From Allacma fusca (taxonomy: Eukaryota; Arthropoda; Collembola; Symphypleona; Sminthuridae), in the NCBI GenBank assembly GCA_947179485.1, contig OX359246.1, positions 43,627,632-43,691,631 of the forward strand: a DNA stretch of 64,000 nucleotides, given 5' to 3'. Position 1 is the stretch's first letter. Each line of letters starts with the position of its first letter. The notes beneath the pieces were generated by a model. The model saw only the letters and a list, made by a program, of their open reading frames with translations, was not told the DNA's origin and did not search any database. The position numbers and the translations under genes are program-made. Positions 27,407 to 39,488 of the stretch are shown here, one piece after another.

Positions 27407-29198
27407 TTATTGCGATGATGAAATCCCGAAAGCCTCTTCATCCTCAGCAATATCAGTTTGCATTTTTAATCTCTGAAATGAAGCATGAGCTGCAATACTT
27501 AAGGACCTCTTGAATCCACTCACTATCAGTATACATTAATGACGACTTACGGAGCATGAAAGCTAAATCATTGATTTCATTTCAGCTACATCCGAAGAAA
27601 CATTATTAACACATTTCACAACATCATCGAATTCAACACCAGGAACTTGTCTTGCATCTGCAGTCAAAAAAATCAAAGTGAGGCATCGTTCCATGTTTGT
27701 ACATTTTGATTTTTTTATTGACATTAATTAGTTCAGAACCTTGATTTCTCTCGTGCCTGGAAAAACTGGAGATGAAGGAAATAAACCCTTTAATTTTATT
27801 CATATTTGGATACTCGACAACCAAGGTTTTGTTCACACGCCTCAGCAAGCATGCAGGTAGACATTTTTCGATGTTTGTATGATTTTGAACCTGTGAAAAC
27901 ATTAAGTGCACTAGTATTTCGACGAGGGCATAGATATATTGATGGTTCATTTTCCAGTAAGCCAAATACATTACTCCCATCCAGAATTATTGGCATACGT
28001 TCCAAAAAACCGAACAGAACATTACTCCACTCAAAATATGGAAGCACAAGATATGTACCTGCATGCTCAAACGTTTCAGTTGAACATTCTTCTTTGCCAA
28101 CGCAATGTCACCGACGGCCAAGCCTATGAGTAAGTTTACCATTACAATTGGTATAAATACCAAGAAAACGCAAACCATAGTGAAGGTTGCATAAGGATGA
28201 GACATACGACTGCAATAATTTAAGTATACTATTGACCCTCCTATCAAAAACTTAATGAACGATGCAAGCCAGAATTAATAATGTAAGATCTGTACCGAGA
28301 ATACTTGCATTCCCCCATATTTATGTACATTCTGGTGTCAGTTCTGTTATTGCTCTCCATGTAATCACAATGGTAGGGGAAGTAGAAAGAGTTCATAAAA
28401 TCCAAATCACCCAGCATCATCGTAAATGTTCTCACAAAGGACAACGGGAAAGTTGAGAACATCACATGGTTACCCTGTATAGGATATCCAAACAACTAAT
28501 TACTCCGTTTAATCCAAGCCTTACTGGAAATTCATATGTAGATACTCCAATTATTTCTCAATAATTTTACGTACGTTAGAGAGCAAAACAAAAAATGCTA
28601 GTGTGAAGGCAATAATAAGGGCGGAGAAAACAAACAGAACCCGGAGCAATGTTTTCAGGATTTCCAAAAACATGGAAACATACAGTCCTACAGAATCGAA
28701 CCTGCAAAAAAAGAACTTTTTAGCAACTCAAATGTAAATATTTCAGTAACATTTAAATATAAGGAAATCTAACAAATCACAACAGTATATAATTACCTCC
28801 GCATCATAATAAAAAGGTACAACCATCCCATAAAAACCGCATTTGCCAAGCTAGGATTGACCCAGGCGTAACTCACTACTGCAGTGTTCTCTTTGTACAA
28901 TCGGGCAGTAATTTGAAAGAAATTTGCAATGAGGCAACTTATGTTCATGGCCAACCACATCCTGAAACATAACATTTTCTGGCTATAATTAGACTCCCGA
29001 AAAAACAAGGGGCAGTGCTGAACAAACGTCATACCAGAAATCTACGGTTTTACAGTACTTGATCCCATGTCGGAAAATACTCAGAAGCTCGAGTAATATG
29101 TTAAGAGCAGCAAATACTGTCATGACCCAGATTTTGACAGAGTCGTATTTTCTCCATTTGTAATTGTGCGTGGATTTTCGGTACGACCGAAAGGCATC

Positions 29199-29910
29199 CT
29201 ATCAAATACGGACCAGTCACTTCAGAAATGCTTAACGGTTTGTAATATTAAAGGTTAAAATATTGATGTTTTCCAGTATTTGGTGTTTCTGACTCTCAAC
29301 CTGAACACAATTGAATCATTAATTCCAGCTTCATAAGTAGGCAATTAATCTATGGTGGAGGGGGCTTACAATGTCAACGGACATTTCCCCATGCTTAAAT
29401 CATACGGGCAAGTCCCTTTCACTTTGGGCAATCGTCTGTTTAGAATCATGCGGTACACAAGCACGTTTCTTTCGTAGTGCGTTTCTCAATGGGTATTTCC
29501 ACATACTTAAATTCGTAATAATAAAAATTATGACTTCTGTAGTGGGTAAATAATACATCAAGCAATGCAAACATACGTGGCATAGGTGTTAGAATTTCGG
29601 GAAATTATAATCAAGGGCCAGCCTCTTAAAGAGCTAGCTCTAAAATGATGCATGTATGCTTTATTTACAGGTTAGGTTAGGGGAAAATTAATTATGTTTT
29701 CTTTTTTCTACACTTTACTGAATGGATGAGACGACCTTTTTAAAGGTGGAGACATGGATATATTCATAAGGAAAAGTAAAAAGAGAAAAGTGCAAGCGTA
29801 TCACATGATTCTAAACAGCATATTACCCAAAAGTAAAATGAGCTTGCCTGTCCATGGACATTTCAAGCTGCCCTCGCCATAAACCAATCGCCTACTCAGA
29901 AAGTCCTCAC
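29199..29910. other. Enlarged intron 15 of gene D
   Basis: The intron between the S1 exon and the S2 exon is 712 bases here, against 155 in gene C and about 210 in gene B. I see no transposon ends or coding sequence in it. Confidence 0.45.
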
Positions 29911-30673
29911 CAGTTCCTTAGGTCCTCTACCAACATACGTTGGCATGGCACAAGACTCATTTTTTAAATGACAAATTTCGTCGGACTCATTGAACCACTG
30001 AAAGCGAACGTAAAATTTGAAGTCCCGTTCAATTTCGCTTGTTGAAACTGAGGTTACAATCAACAAGTAGATTAAGTAAATAATGAGGTTTGTAAATTGG
30101 ATGTATTTTCCGTAAGTCTTCCATTTCATTTCCATATACTTCAATGAGAGTTGATGGGAGAGAAGGCTCACTCGGCCATATCTCACCATATCCTGTCAAA
30201 GGAAAATTTGTACAAGTCATTTTTATTTGTCATCTATATACTATTAGTTTTTGTTAGCATCTCAACAGCATCAAATTACATTCAGGACCGGTAAGTACGA
30301 GGCTGTACTTTTCTTTCCGTTACTACCCTCCGGCTTTTCCAGCCATTTGAAATTATACTCCACCTGTTTCTCAAAATGCAATTAAAATTAATATATTGAC
30401 TGGAAATGTTGGATGGTTGTTAGGAAATGACCTACTGACACGGTATGTTGGGGAATCCGGTCTCTCTGTACCAGAATATTTGATTCCCGAGTCGAGCACC
30501 GCTTTTGCAACAGCTGGTAACTGAGCAATTAATGCTTCCATAATGCACGTATTCCTGCCATTGTTGAGACCCAACACTTCGTCACCACTGGCACAACAAC
30601 GGGAAGGTTTAAGATCCCTTTAAATTGTTTTGCTCCAATAGTATTGACATAAAAGAAGTAATAACATTTGTAG

Positions 30674-31227
30674 CACTGATCGGCGCACTCACGAGTTTTG
30701 AGAGCAAAACTCGCACTCAACTCGCACTCAGAACTCAAAATTTGAGTGCCGAGTGTGAGACCCGCGGCATTATGGGCAGAACTCAGTTTGTGAGTTCGAG
30801 TGCTATAAAAATAGATTACAGTCATTGAGCGAGAGTGTGAGAGCAGTATTTGGAACTCATATATTCCATTAATTCCATAACAGAATGCATGTTGCCCCCA
30901 TCTACACTTACAAAGTTAGTACATTTTGCCTGCATTTAACGTTTTGATGATTTTGCTTCCCCTAAAAATGTGAGCTATCGTCAGTACAGTGGACGGCTTC
31001 AGCGTTATTCTTTGGCGGATTCATTGAAATGGCGCTATTTTTAATTTGTTGTTGAGAGTTCCTGAGTGCGAGTTTGAGTGCAAGATTTCGTCATGGTCAC
31101 TCATGAGTGCGAGTGCGAGCTCTTGTTTGATTCAGAATTTGAGTTCCTGAGTGAGTTCTGAGTACCGTTTAGAGACTCATAGCACTCTTGAGTGCGAGAT
31201 CGAGTTCAAAAATTTTGCCGATCAGTG
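30674..31227. mobile_element. hAT-like non-autonomous element (554 bp) in intron 12 of gene D
   Basis: Terminal inverted repeats CACTGATCGGC at 30674-30684 and its reverse complement at 31217-31227. A perfect 8-bp target duplication ATTTGTAG lies at 30666-30673 and 31228-31235. Inside both ends there are many short copies of a GAGTGCGAGT-type motif, in opposite orientation at the two ends. No transposase is encoded. An 8-bp duplication is typical of hAT (also P) elements. The intron is 655 bases with the element, against 92 in gene C. Confidence 0.85.
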
Positions 31228-32912
31228 ATTTGTAGTACCTACCGAGTTTTGTGTGTCACCATTGCAAAAGACACTTCTGCAAATTTATGTATCAGAGCCA
31301 CATCAATAGCACTGTAGCCATCGGTATTGTAAGTAATTCGACAGTTGCGACTAAGCAGAAACTCAGCAATATTTCCCCGGTTATTCATTGCTGCCCAATG
31401 TAGGGGCGTATTCTACAATACAATATTAAAGAATTTTAAACTTCTCAAATAAATTCTTTTAAACTTTTTACTTCGTTAAGCTAATTATTTTGAAGTGTTT
31501 ATTATGACACCTGCTCCAACTTACTCCATTATTGTCTGCTGTATTTAGCAAATGAGAGTACGTTTGAAGAACAAGGCTCACAACTTTTTTATGACCATTC
31601 GCAGCTGCTATATGCAACGGGGTACGACCGTCGTTGCACTTATGGAAAAATAATCCCTTTTTCATTAAAACTTGGAGGACTTCTATATGACCTAGAAAAT
31701 TTGTAGGAAGTTCCAATAATTTTTAACGCCAACGAAACAGCTTTAATGGAAATTACGTAATGTCAGGTTCAGTGTTGATTTGATTTCCTACCTTCATGTG
31801 CCGCAGCATGAACAGGAGTCCAGCCATTGTTGTTTGTGGTATTGAGAAGAACAAAAAATTGGGGGTGGTCAGCAATCATTTGAATTATTTTTGTTCGACC
31901 GAGCCTAATCAAAATCTTGGGATTATACAACCTCGATATCTTTTGCTATAGAAATTACATTTATACTAAAACCCACTGGGATTTTTTAAAAATAATTGTA
32001 GTTTATACAGTGATAAGTAAATAATTAAAAAACTTTCCTTGCCTACAAGCAATATGCAAAACATTTTCGCCCTCTCGGTTTCCAAGTATGACGTTCGAAC
32101 CCATGGACAGCAACTTTCTCACGGAATTGATGTTCCCGATTTTCCCTGCAATTTGTAGCGCTGTGTTTCCATTCTTATCCTGTGCTTCCAGGATAGGTAT
32201 GAAATTTGTCTAAAGCAATCATATACATATGATAGACAACAATGAAAATCACGTTCGCCAAGCATTTTCGGACATTGATTTTGTAATCATCTAAATTGTA
32301 AGGGATTTACCACAATTTCTTCGTTCAAGATTTTCCCTAAATCCGCATCATACTTTACCATGATATGAAGGGCAGTTCTTCCATGTGCATCCTGAATCTT
32401 TATGTCGGCCCCATGTACTACAAGACACTTAATTGTTTTGTATGCCTGTTTTGAAGCCGCCAGATGAAGGGGTGTGCAGTTGCTTTTATCCAGCGGATTA
32501 ATTTCAGAGCCCTGAGCAAATATAAGTTCAGATCATGGGTCAATGGTTTCTTTTACTCCAGAAATTGCCACACAAGTCTAGCTCTTACCTCATTGACAAG
32601 GAACGTAACAAGTTCAGAGTGATTAAACATTGCAGCATAATGAAGGGGAGTTCTTCCCTCAAAATCGGAGGCATTCAGGCTCTTTTTCTTTTCTTCAGGT
32701 TGAAGCTTGAGTACGGAAATAATAGAAATTTAGTGTCCTGACGTCTTGAGGGAGCAAAAACGGAATGAATAGGAAATATTATAAGACCTTACCGAAAACA
32801 TTAGTTTGAGGATTTCGACAGAGCCTTGAACACATGCAAAGTGTACGGCAGTTGACATGTCTTCCTGGGGAGTGGATATCTTTGCCCCAGACTCCAAACA
32901 GTGTTTAACGAT

Positions 32913-33640
32913 CTGAAAATTTTAGAACCTATTAGTAAGCAATATGGGTATAGTTATATATCCAAACATTTCGGTTAAAGTTCCATACTTGGTATATACG
33001 GTTTAAACACGGGAATTTTACCTAGTATGTTATGGAGTTTACAATTTGACGTAACAGGAGAAATACCTGGTACAAGAGGTGGAATTTATAGTAGGTTTAT
33101 ATGGTATCAATACCAAGGATGGGAAATCGGAAAAATATGAACTTTAATTAGAATTAAAATATTCAAGGCGAAGAATTCCGATTTAAAATACCTATAGCAA
33201 TACTGAAAATATGAATTCTAATACGGATTTAAATATGCCCGAGTATTCGTTCATTATGAATTCCAATTTGGATATTTATTTTAATACTGCTAGTATACTG
33301 AAAATACAACGAATTAAATTACTGAAAAAGTTCAACCTTAGGAACATGATATCATCATAGTTTTGGGAAGCTTTCCCCCGCAGGTCATTAAATATCAATT
33401 TCAGAGCTGAAAAACACGTTCGACTGATACTTGAACTACAACATTAATAATCTTCTTTCGGAATATTTTTAGTTACCTAAAAAATGACAAACAATAGTTT
33501 TGAGCACAACCGTTAAAAGCCTATAACAAGTGCTGATAATTCGACTCTATTTTACGTAGAATCCGGAAGCATGTTCATTTCGGATGAAGGAAACGTTCGC
33601 AAATACTCTTTGATTAGCTTTACATTGTAAGTAAAAAATT
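32913..33640. other. Unassigned sequence between gene D exon 6 and the assembly gap
   Basis: By analogy with gene C, exons 5 to 1 of gene D should begin here. None can be read on the minus strand. The sequence is AT-rich with no recognised homology to the rest of the window, so either a real deletion or a false join is involved. Confidence 0.5.
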
Positions 33641-33840
33641 NNNNNNNNNNNNNNNNNNNNNNNNNNNNNNNNNNNNNNNNNNNNNNNNNNNNNNNNNNNN
33701 NNNNNNNNNNNNNNNNNNNNNNNNNNNNNNNNNNNNNNNNNNNNNNNNNNNNNNNNNNNNNNNNNNNNNNNNNNNNNNNNNNNNNNNNNNNNNNNNNNNN
33801 NNNNNNNNNNNNNNNNNNNNNNNNNNNNNNNNNNNNNNNN
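33641..33840. other. Assembly gap (200 N)
   Basis: Exactly 200 unknown bases, a round number that suggests an unsized scaffold gap. It separates the truncated 5' side of gene D from the truncated 3' side of gene E. Confidence 0.99.
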
Positions 33841-33860
33841 TTGTAGAACTTAGCCGTTAC

Positions 33861-36800
33861 AAATTAGTAGGGAATCATAATGATCAAAAGTTACAGCCAG
33901 GATGTAGGACTTCTAACGTTTACTTAATATACGTGCATATAGTTCCGTGTATTTACCTGAGCATCTTGATCGAAACTTGATAAATCCAGGTATTCCGAAT
34001 CCGCAGTGTCGTTTTTATCATCGTAGAACCAGCTCAAACGGATGAAAAAATTAACATCTTTGGTGGCATCATTCGTGGCAATGGCAGTTACCAATGAGAG
34101 GTAAATGAGGTAGGAAATGACATGTGCAAACTGGAAATATTTGCCGTAAGAGTTCCATTTCATTTCCAGATATTTTAAGGACAGCTCGTGAGATAAGAGA
34201 CTAGACCTTTCGTGATCTACCATATCCTATGAGAAAATTGATTACAAATTGTGAGCATCATTTTTTCCACTAATTACGTAAATGAGGGAAGTATCTTCTC
34301 AAATTACATTTAGTATGGGCAAGCAAACATTGCTCGACTGTTGGTTACGACGGCTTTCGGGTTTGGTCAACCATTTAAAACTGTACTCTACCTGTGGGTT
34401 GAAAATACCAATATTTTGAATTATTAAAGGTATAGTAAAATTGTTTCACTTTTTACACAAATTTTTCAGTAATCACGTAATAGTTAGGTGAGTCCAAGTT
34501 TTCTGTGGTGCACTTTTGTATTCCGGCATCCAGGACAGCCTTGGCTACCGCCGGCATGTCAGCTATTAAAGCTTCCATGATACAGGGATGCTTTCCTTCG
34601 GTTAGAGATAAGACTTCATCAGAACTGAAATATCATTGCGAGAAGAATGTCATCCTAAATAGATTATCTTGAGGGTCTTCTGAGGATATTGGGGTAGAAA
34701 TTGTTATAACAAATACCGGCTCTTGTGGGCTGCCATAACATACGCTACTTCCACGAATTTATTCAAAAGGGCCAGATCAATAGCACTGTTCCCCTCTGTG
34801 TTGTAAGTGAGTTCACAGTTCCGACGTAGCAGGAGTTCTACAACTTTGGGCTGATTTTGTGTCGTTGCAGCGTGTAAAGGGGTGTTCTGGAAGAATGAAA
34901 TTAGTTTTTGAAATTGGGTAAGAATTTATGACACATTTAAGAAATCACATTAGAAATACTTCTCACGGTCCACCTGGGTCTTACCCCATTTTTATCTGAA
35001 ACATTCATCAAATGGGAGTGCGCTTTCAAAATTAGAATGACAGCATCTTTGTGTCCATTGGCAGCCGCTAAATGTAATGGAGTGCGACCTTCGTAGTCTT
35101 TACGTAGAAGTGCTCCATGCTTCATTAATTCCTCCAGTATTTTGATTTGTCCTGGATCGTATGAGTGAGATTTACGTTGAAATAAATTAAATCCGACATT
35201 TACAAGATCTAAGTAGTGCTGGTAGGGATTTTACCTTCATGTGCAGCAACATGGAGAGGAGTCCAACCATTTCTATTACTCTCGTTGAGAACTACAGAGA
35301 ATTTTATATGGTCAGCCAGCATGCGAATTATTTTTGTGCGACCAAACCTGTAAAATAAAAAAACATTTTGATCCGGTAAAAAATATAAGTTTGAAGAACA
35401 AATTTTGGAAATCATCATAATATTTGATTATTTCAGTCCTTACCGACAAGCAACGTGCAAAATATTATCTCCAGTGTCATTTTTTACAGTGACACTCGCA
35501 CCCAGCCTTAGCAAAACGCTGGCAGACTTGATTTGACCATTTGTTGTCGCAATATGGAAAGCACTGTCACCATTCCGATCTTGTATATTTAGTATTGGAA
35601 CTAAACTCATCTGGGACATTCAAAATAAGTTGTAACATTAATATGCCACCAATTATCATTGCTTTTGTAATTCATAAAATCTTTAAAAATGTAAGATATG
35701 ATCAGTTTACCACAACTTCCTCGTCAATGATTCTGCTTAAATCCCCATTGTGCTTAACTATCGTGTGGAGGACGGTTCGTCCATTTTTGTCTTGTATTTT
35801 GGAATCTGCGCCGGCTAAAATAAGATACTTGGCCGTTTTCCATGAATTCTTTGAAGCTGCCAGATGAAGGGGTGTACACTTGTTTTTATCCAGTGCGTTG
35901 AGATTGGATTCCTAAAATTCGAACATAATATTATTCCAATTCTATAAAGTATTTTAAAACTTTTGAAAACTTGGGTTACTTGATTTGCTAGAAAGTCAAC
36001 AAGCTCTGTATGTCCAAACATGGCGGCGTAGTGAAGTGGCGTCATCTGTTCCGAATCATAGGACTTCAAACTCGGATCGTGTTCTTCTGGTTGGAGCTGC
36101 AAAATGAAACATTTTAATACAACATAAAATAATCATCGTAAGTACTATCATAATTTTTTTATTATTCTCTCACCGAAAACATTAGCTTGACTATTTCTGT
36201 GGCCCCTTGAGAACATGCTAAATGAACTGCAGTGATCAAGTCTTTCCGAGCAGCGGATATTCTTGAGCCGGACTCCACGCATGCTCGAACCATCTGCAAA
36301 TTGAAACATATATTGTGCACAATAATTCTTCAATTGCACATACTTTCATTCCATTTAATTGAACATAAATCGCCGTGTTATGCTTATACCGTTTGTGCAT
36401 TTTAGTATCTTTTTGAAAACGACTTACCCTAGTATTCCCAGTCTGAACTGCAAAATGTAAAGGTAAATTTCCGTCGTTATCAGGAAGATTCATCATTTGT
36501 ATCCTGGGACAGCCGCATTTTTCTCCAGAATAGAGTAGAGTCTCGAGCGCCATCTCGGAAACGTGTTTAACAGCCTTTAGGATATAAAATAATGTGCTCA
36601 TAATTTATTGTATTTCAAACTATTGAGCACCAATACTTCACTGGTTCTGAATCCTAACCTCATGTACTGGCAAGAAATTATGAGCGCAAACTCGTTGAGG
36701 AGAAGCATGGAGTTTCTCAATCTGTGAATTTTAAAGTTCCCATTAACTACATTGGTTGCGGGATTTTAGCACAAGTAATAGAAATGAAGCATTAAAATGA

Positions 36801-38722
36801 TTTTTCTTTCCAGGATTTTAACACATTCATGTTGATCATGAATGCATGCCACATGAAGTGGCGTTCTTCCCCTCTCTCCGGGTAAATTCACATCCAGCAA
36901 ATGCAGATGCTTGGCCATAGCTCTCAAAGAGTCAACCCTTCCATTTTCCGCAGCAATATGCAATGGGGACTGCAACTTCTTGTTGAGAAGCTTGGCGTCA
37001 GCACCACTGCAAGCAATTAAATTGACAAGCCTATCATTTGAAATTTTGTCCTGGGAAAGTAATTATGAAAATCTGTATGGAGCTTTTTAAAAGGATCGTA
37101 AAATAATATCGAATATTAAGCCACTCTACAGCCGAGTATATGTATGAATATTTCCTGAAATGAAATTATTATACTTACTTTTGCAATAAAAAATCAATGC
37201 AGTCCACTGCATCCGAGTTTGCTGCAATATGCAATGGGGAATTTCCATCAACGTCTAGGTCTTCCAATGGAGAGCTTCCATTAATTTCCAGTATGATTTT
37301 TAAAATCCGAGCGTGGTCTTTGATGACAGCGTAATGTGGGGCCTTGTATCCTTTACTGTCAGAGATTGACAACTTGGAAGGATCCGCCCTAAGAATCCTG
37401 TTGAATTCCCCGGCGTTCCCATTTCTAGCAACCTACAAATAAATCAATTGAGATAATTCGGGTTCAAAATTTTATTCTGGATTTGTATCTCATTGGGCTG
37501 TCCTCACTTCAAGTATTTTCAAAGGGCCATCTAGTAATAAAGACCCGAGGGCTACTCCATTTCCATTTTCGTGCACAAATTTTGGATTGTCCAATCCAAA
37601 GGACTCCTTCACTTTCGACCACTTGGTGGAAGTAAGCTTACCCATGACTTTCTTTGTTGCTAGTTGCATTTTAACTTAAATCCTAATTTTCAGATATATA
37701 CAGAAAACAGTAGGTATTTCATCAGAGGATAGATGATCTTAAAGATAAATACCTCCACAAAAGATTTTACTAATAAAATCAGAACTTGGAATCACTTGGT
37801 GTTGGGTAATATGACATTAATGTAAGTCTGAATTAAAGTAATTATGCTAATGGTTTTTGATTTTAAACTTTGTAACTTCCGGGAAACTGAGCATATATAG
37901 CTGCAAAATACTTGGGACTACCTACTGCAGTATTGACTGCAGCAAAGCGATCTTTGACTCCTCTTACTTCCAAGTATTTACAAATGCAAGACAAATCAGA
38001 TTTTTTCCCCCAACATACGACATATGTACATACACATTTCTGTAAGTAATAAATTGTAGGGTACAGGATTCTGCTGTGTTTCAGGTATTTCTGTAGATGT
38101 TTACAATTACTATAACTTGTGGCTATAGGCTTGTGTGTACATATGTACAAAATGTACTTTAACAATTTCCTGACCACTTTTGCTCATCTCATACTCATTA
38201 TTCTGTGCAGAGCCAGGTAATGTTATGCGAGAAGCGAGAAAATACTTCGTAAGTTCTTACTTGCTGTCCTTCAAACCTCGTACTGTATACTCACGGCTGT
38301 ATGCATTAAAGTTTGTATTGGATTTTTACTCCTCGTATCATTGAGACTGTAGGTTTTGTGAGTACTCACGATGATATTATGGACCTGAACTGAAGAAAAA
38401 ACTATCAGGAATATCAGGTCTGGACAAAATGAGAAGGTGTGACTTGAACAAGACTAAAAAAAACCATCGTTATTTGTTCGTTAATGAGTTCACTTAGACT
38501 ATATTGTATATGATTTCCTTGGCACTGCTTTCGAAACCAAGTACTATCATTGAGTCTTCAGGATCAATTCTGACTGTGAGAAAACATAAGATATTGCAAG
38601 TTATTGGTGACAGAACCAACATAATTAGATTTAAGAATTATTATCCCTGCCTTATCCAAATTTAATCTTAATTACGGGTTTTATACAACTTTTATGAATA
38701 CCGAAGCCTTGAACTGAGATTT
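33861..38722. repeat. Segmental duplication, copy 2 (gene E exons 1-15 plus upstream)
   Basis: Copy of 22551-27285. The match begins within 20 bases of the N gap. Small indels occur (for example one base near 34940 and an intron change near 35350). Upstream homology continues to about 38722 with one insertion/deletion of about 120 bases. Confidence 0.9.
33957..37669 (-). CDS. TRPA1-like channel gene E, 5' 15 exons (3' part lost in gap)
   Basis: Near-duplicate of gene C. Exons: 37508-37669, 37179-37432, 36811-37006, 36659-36721, 36428-36574, 36174-36293, 35980-36096, 35711-35911, 35444-35610, 35235-35347, 34985-35151, 34717-34886, 34477-34624, 34308-34391, 33957-34226 (793 codons), covering all ankyrin repeats, the pre-S1 linker and S1. 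Exons 16-23 (S2 to C-terminus, pore included) are missing because the N gap starts 116 bases past exon 15. All fifteen exons are open. Differences from C are few and cluster in exons 7-8 and 15 (for example ADAK/ADSK and VHVISYL/AHVISYL). The GA donor at intron 3 is kept. It is either a recent tandem duplicate or a second allele placed wrongly. Confidence 0.85.
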
Positions 38723-39488
38723 TAGTCCAATTTAAGATATATATAATTATACTTTGAGTACTTTTTGAGTAGATGAATTGCTAGTACTTTTTGTGTCTTA
38801 GTATCTTACAAATTACGATGCTGGCAAGTATTTAATATTTTATTTGCAGATATTAATAGTAATATAAGTACTTAATTAAAATAAGATACTTGATCAAAAT
38901 ACTTAAGTACTCAAACTTTTGAAATTTCCGCAGTCGTGCTTATTAAAAACTATTTGTGACCGCCAACATATAGTATAGAAATGTTTTTTTTCGATTAAGA
39001 AACGTCATATGGACTTTAAATATTGAACGGGATAAATTCGCTGTCTTAACACTGCTAAGTAACATCAGAGAGCATGGTTCTTCTCGTTAGCATGATTTCA
39101 AAATTATAAATTATAAGAAATTGGTAGTTTAGAATGTCCATTTTTAACACCTCATTGCAATCTTCAGCTTCTTTGGAACGATTGTTTAGCATTGAAGGAC
39201 TGATATTTAGTGTGCGACTCAGAGATGTTCACCCGTCGACGGGTACCCTTCAAAGAAGGCGTCCTTCAGAGAAGGAAGCGCTTCTTTAGACAGAAATGAA
39301 GGGAAGGGAAGGAAGGGTGAAAAAAATTACGAAGGAATAAGTAAGGCTTCAGCGCATTGATTGAAAATATGAAGTTGACGGAAGGATTCTTCCCAAGAAC
39401 CCTTCACGCGCCGAATACCTTTCATGACAACCAGCTCTAATGCTGTCAATACGTGTTTTCATCCACACATAACGTACGACGATGCATA
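37670..39488. other. Intergenic region upstream of gene E
   Basis: The first 1050 bases repeat the region upstream of gene C. From about 38723 on the sequence is unique, with a GAAGG-rich low-complexity patch at roughly 39240-39330. No gene is recognised. Confidence 0.55.

Larger units (their letters stand above)
27407..32912 (-). pseudogene. TRPA1-like channel gene D, lacking first exons and with premature stop
   Basis: Exons homologous to exons 6-23 of gene C: 32793-32912, 32589-32705, 32311-32511, 32043-32209, 31792-31904, 31525-31691, 31243-31412, 30440-30587, 30280-30363, 29911-30192, 29035-29198, 28797-28961, 28575-28701, 28296-28474, 28059-28209, 27740-27890, 27551-27657, 27407-27472. 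Ankyrin, S1-S6 and pore (TMMLGDLDF) are intact and in frame. Exons 1-5 are not found between 32913 and the N gap at 33641. Exon 22 has an in-frame TAG (27563-27565) where C has CAG (Gln); the following exon is still in frame, so the stop removes only about 27 C-terminal residues. The exon 9 donor is GC (GCAAGG). Intron 12 carries a hAT-like insertion. It could be a working gene whose 5' end lies in the gap and whose tail is shortened, or an early pseudogene. Confidence 0.75.

Noticed and set aside
27407..32912. Calling gene D a fully functional complete gene
   Set aside because: First five exons are not in the window and exon 22 carries an in-frame TAG; status depends on the gap and on transcript data.
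39220..39440. GAAGG-rich stretch with CAGAG-like outer bases, considered as a third hAT-like element
   Set aside because: The candidate ends match poorly and no 8-bp duplication can be found around them.
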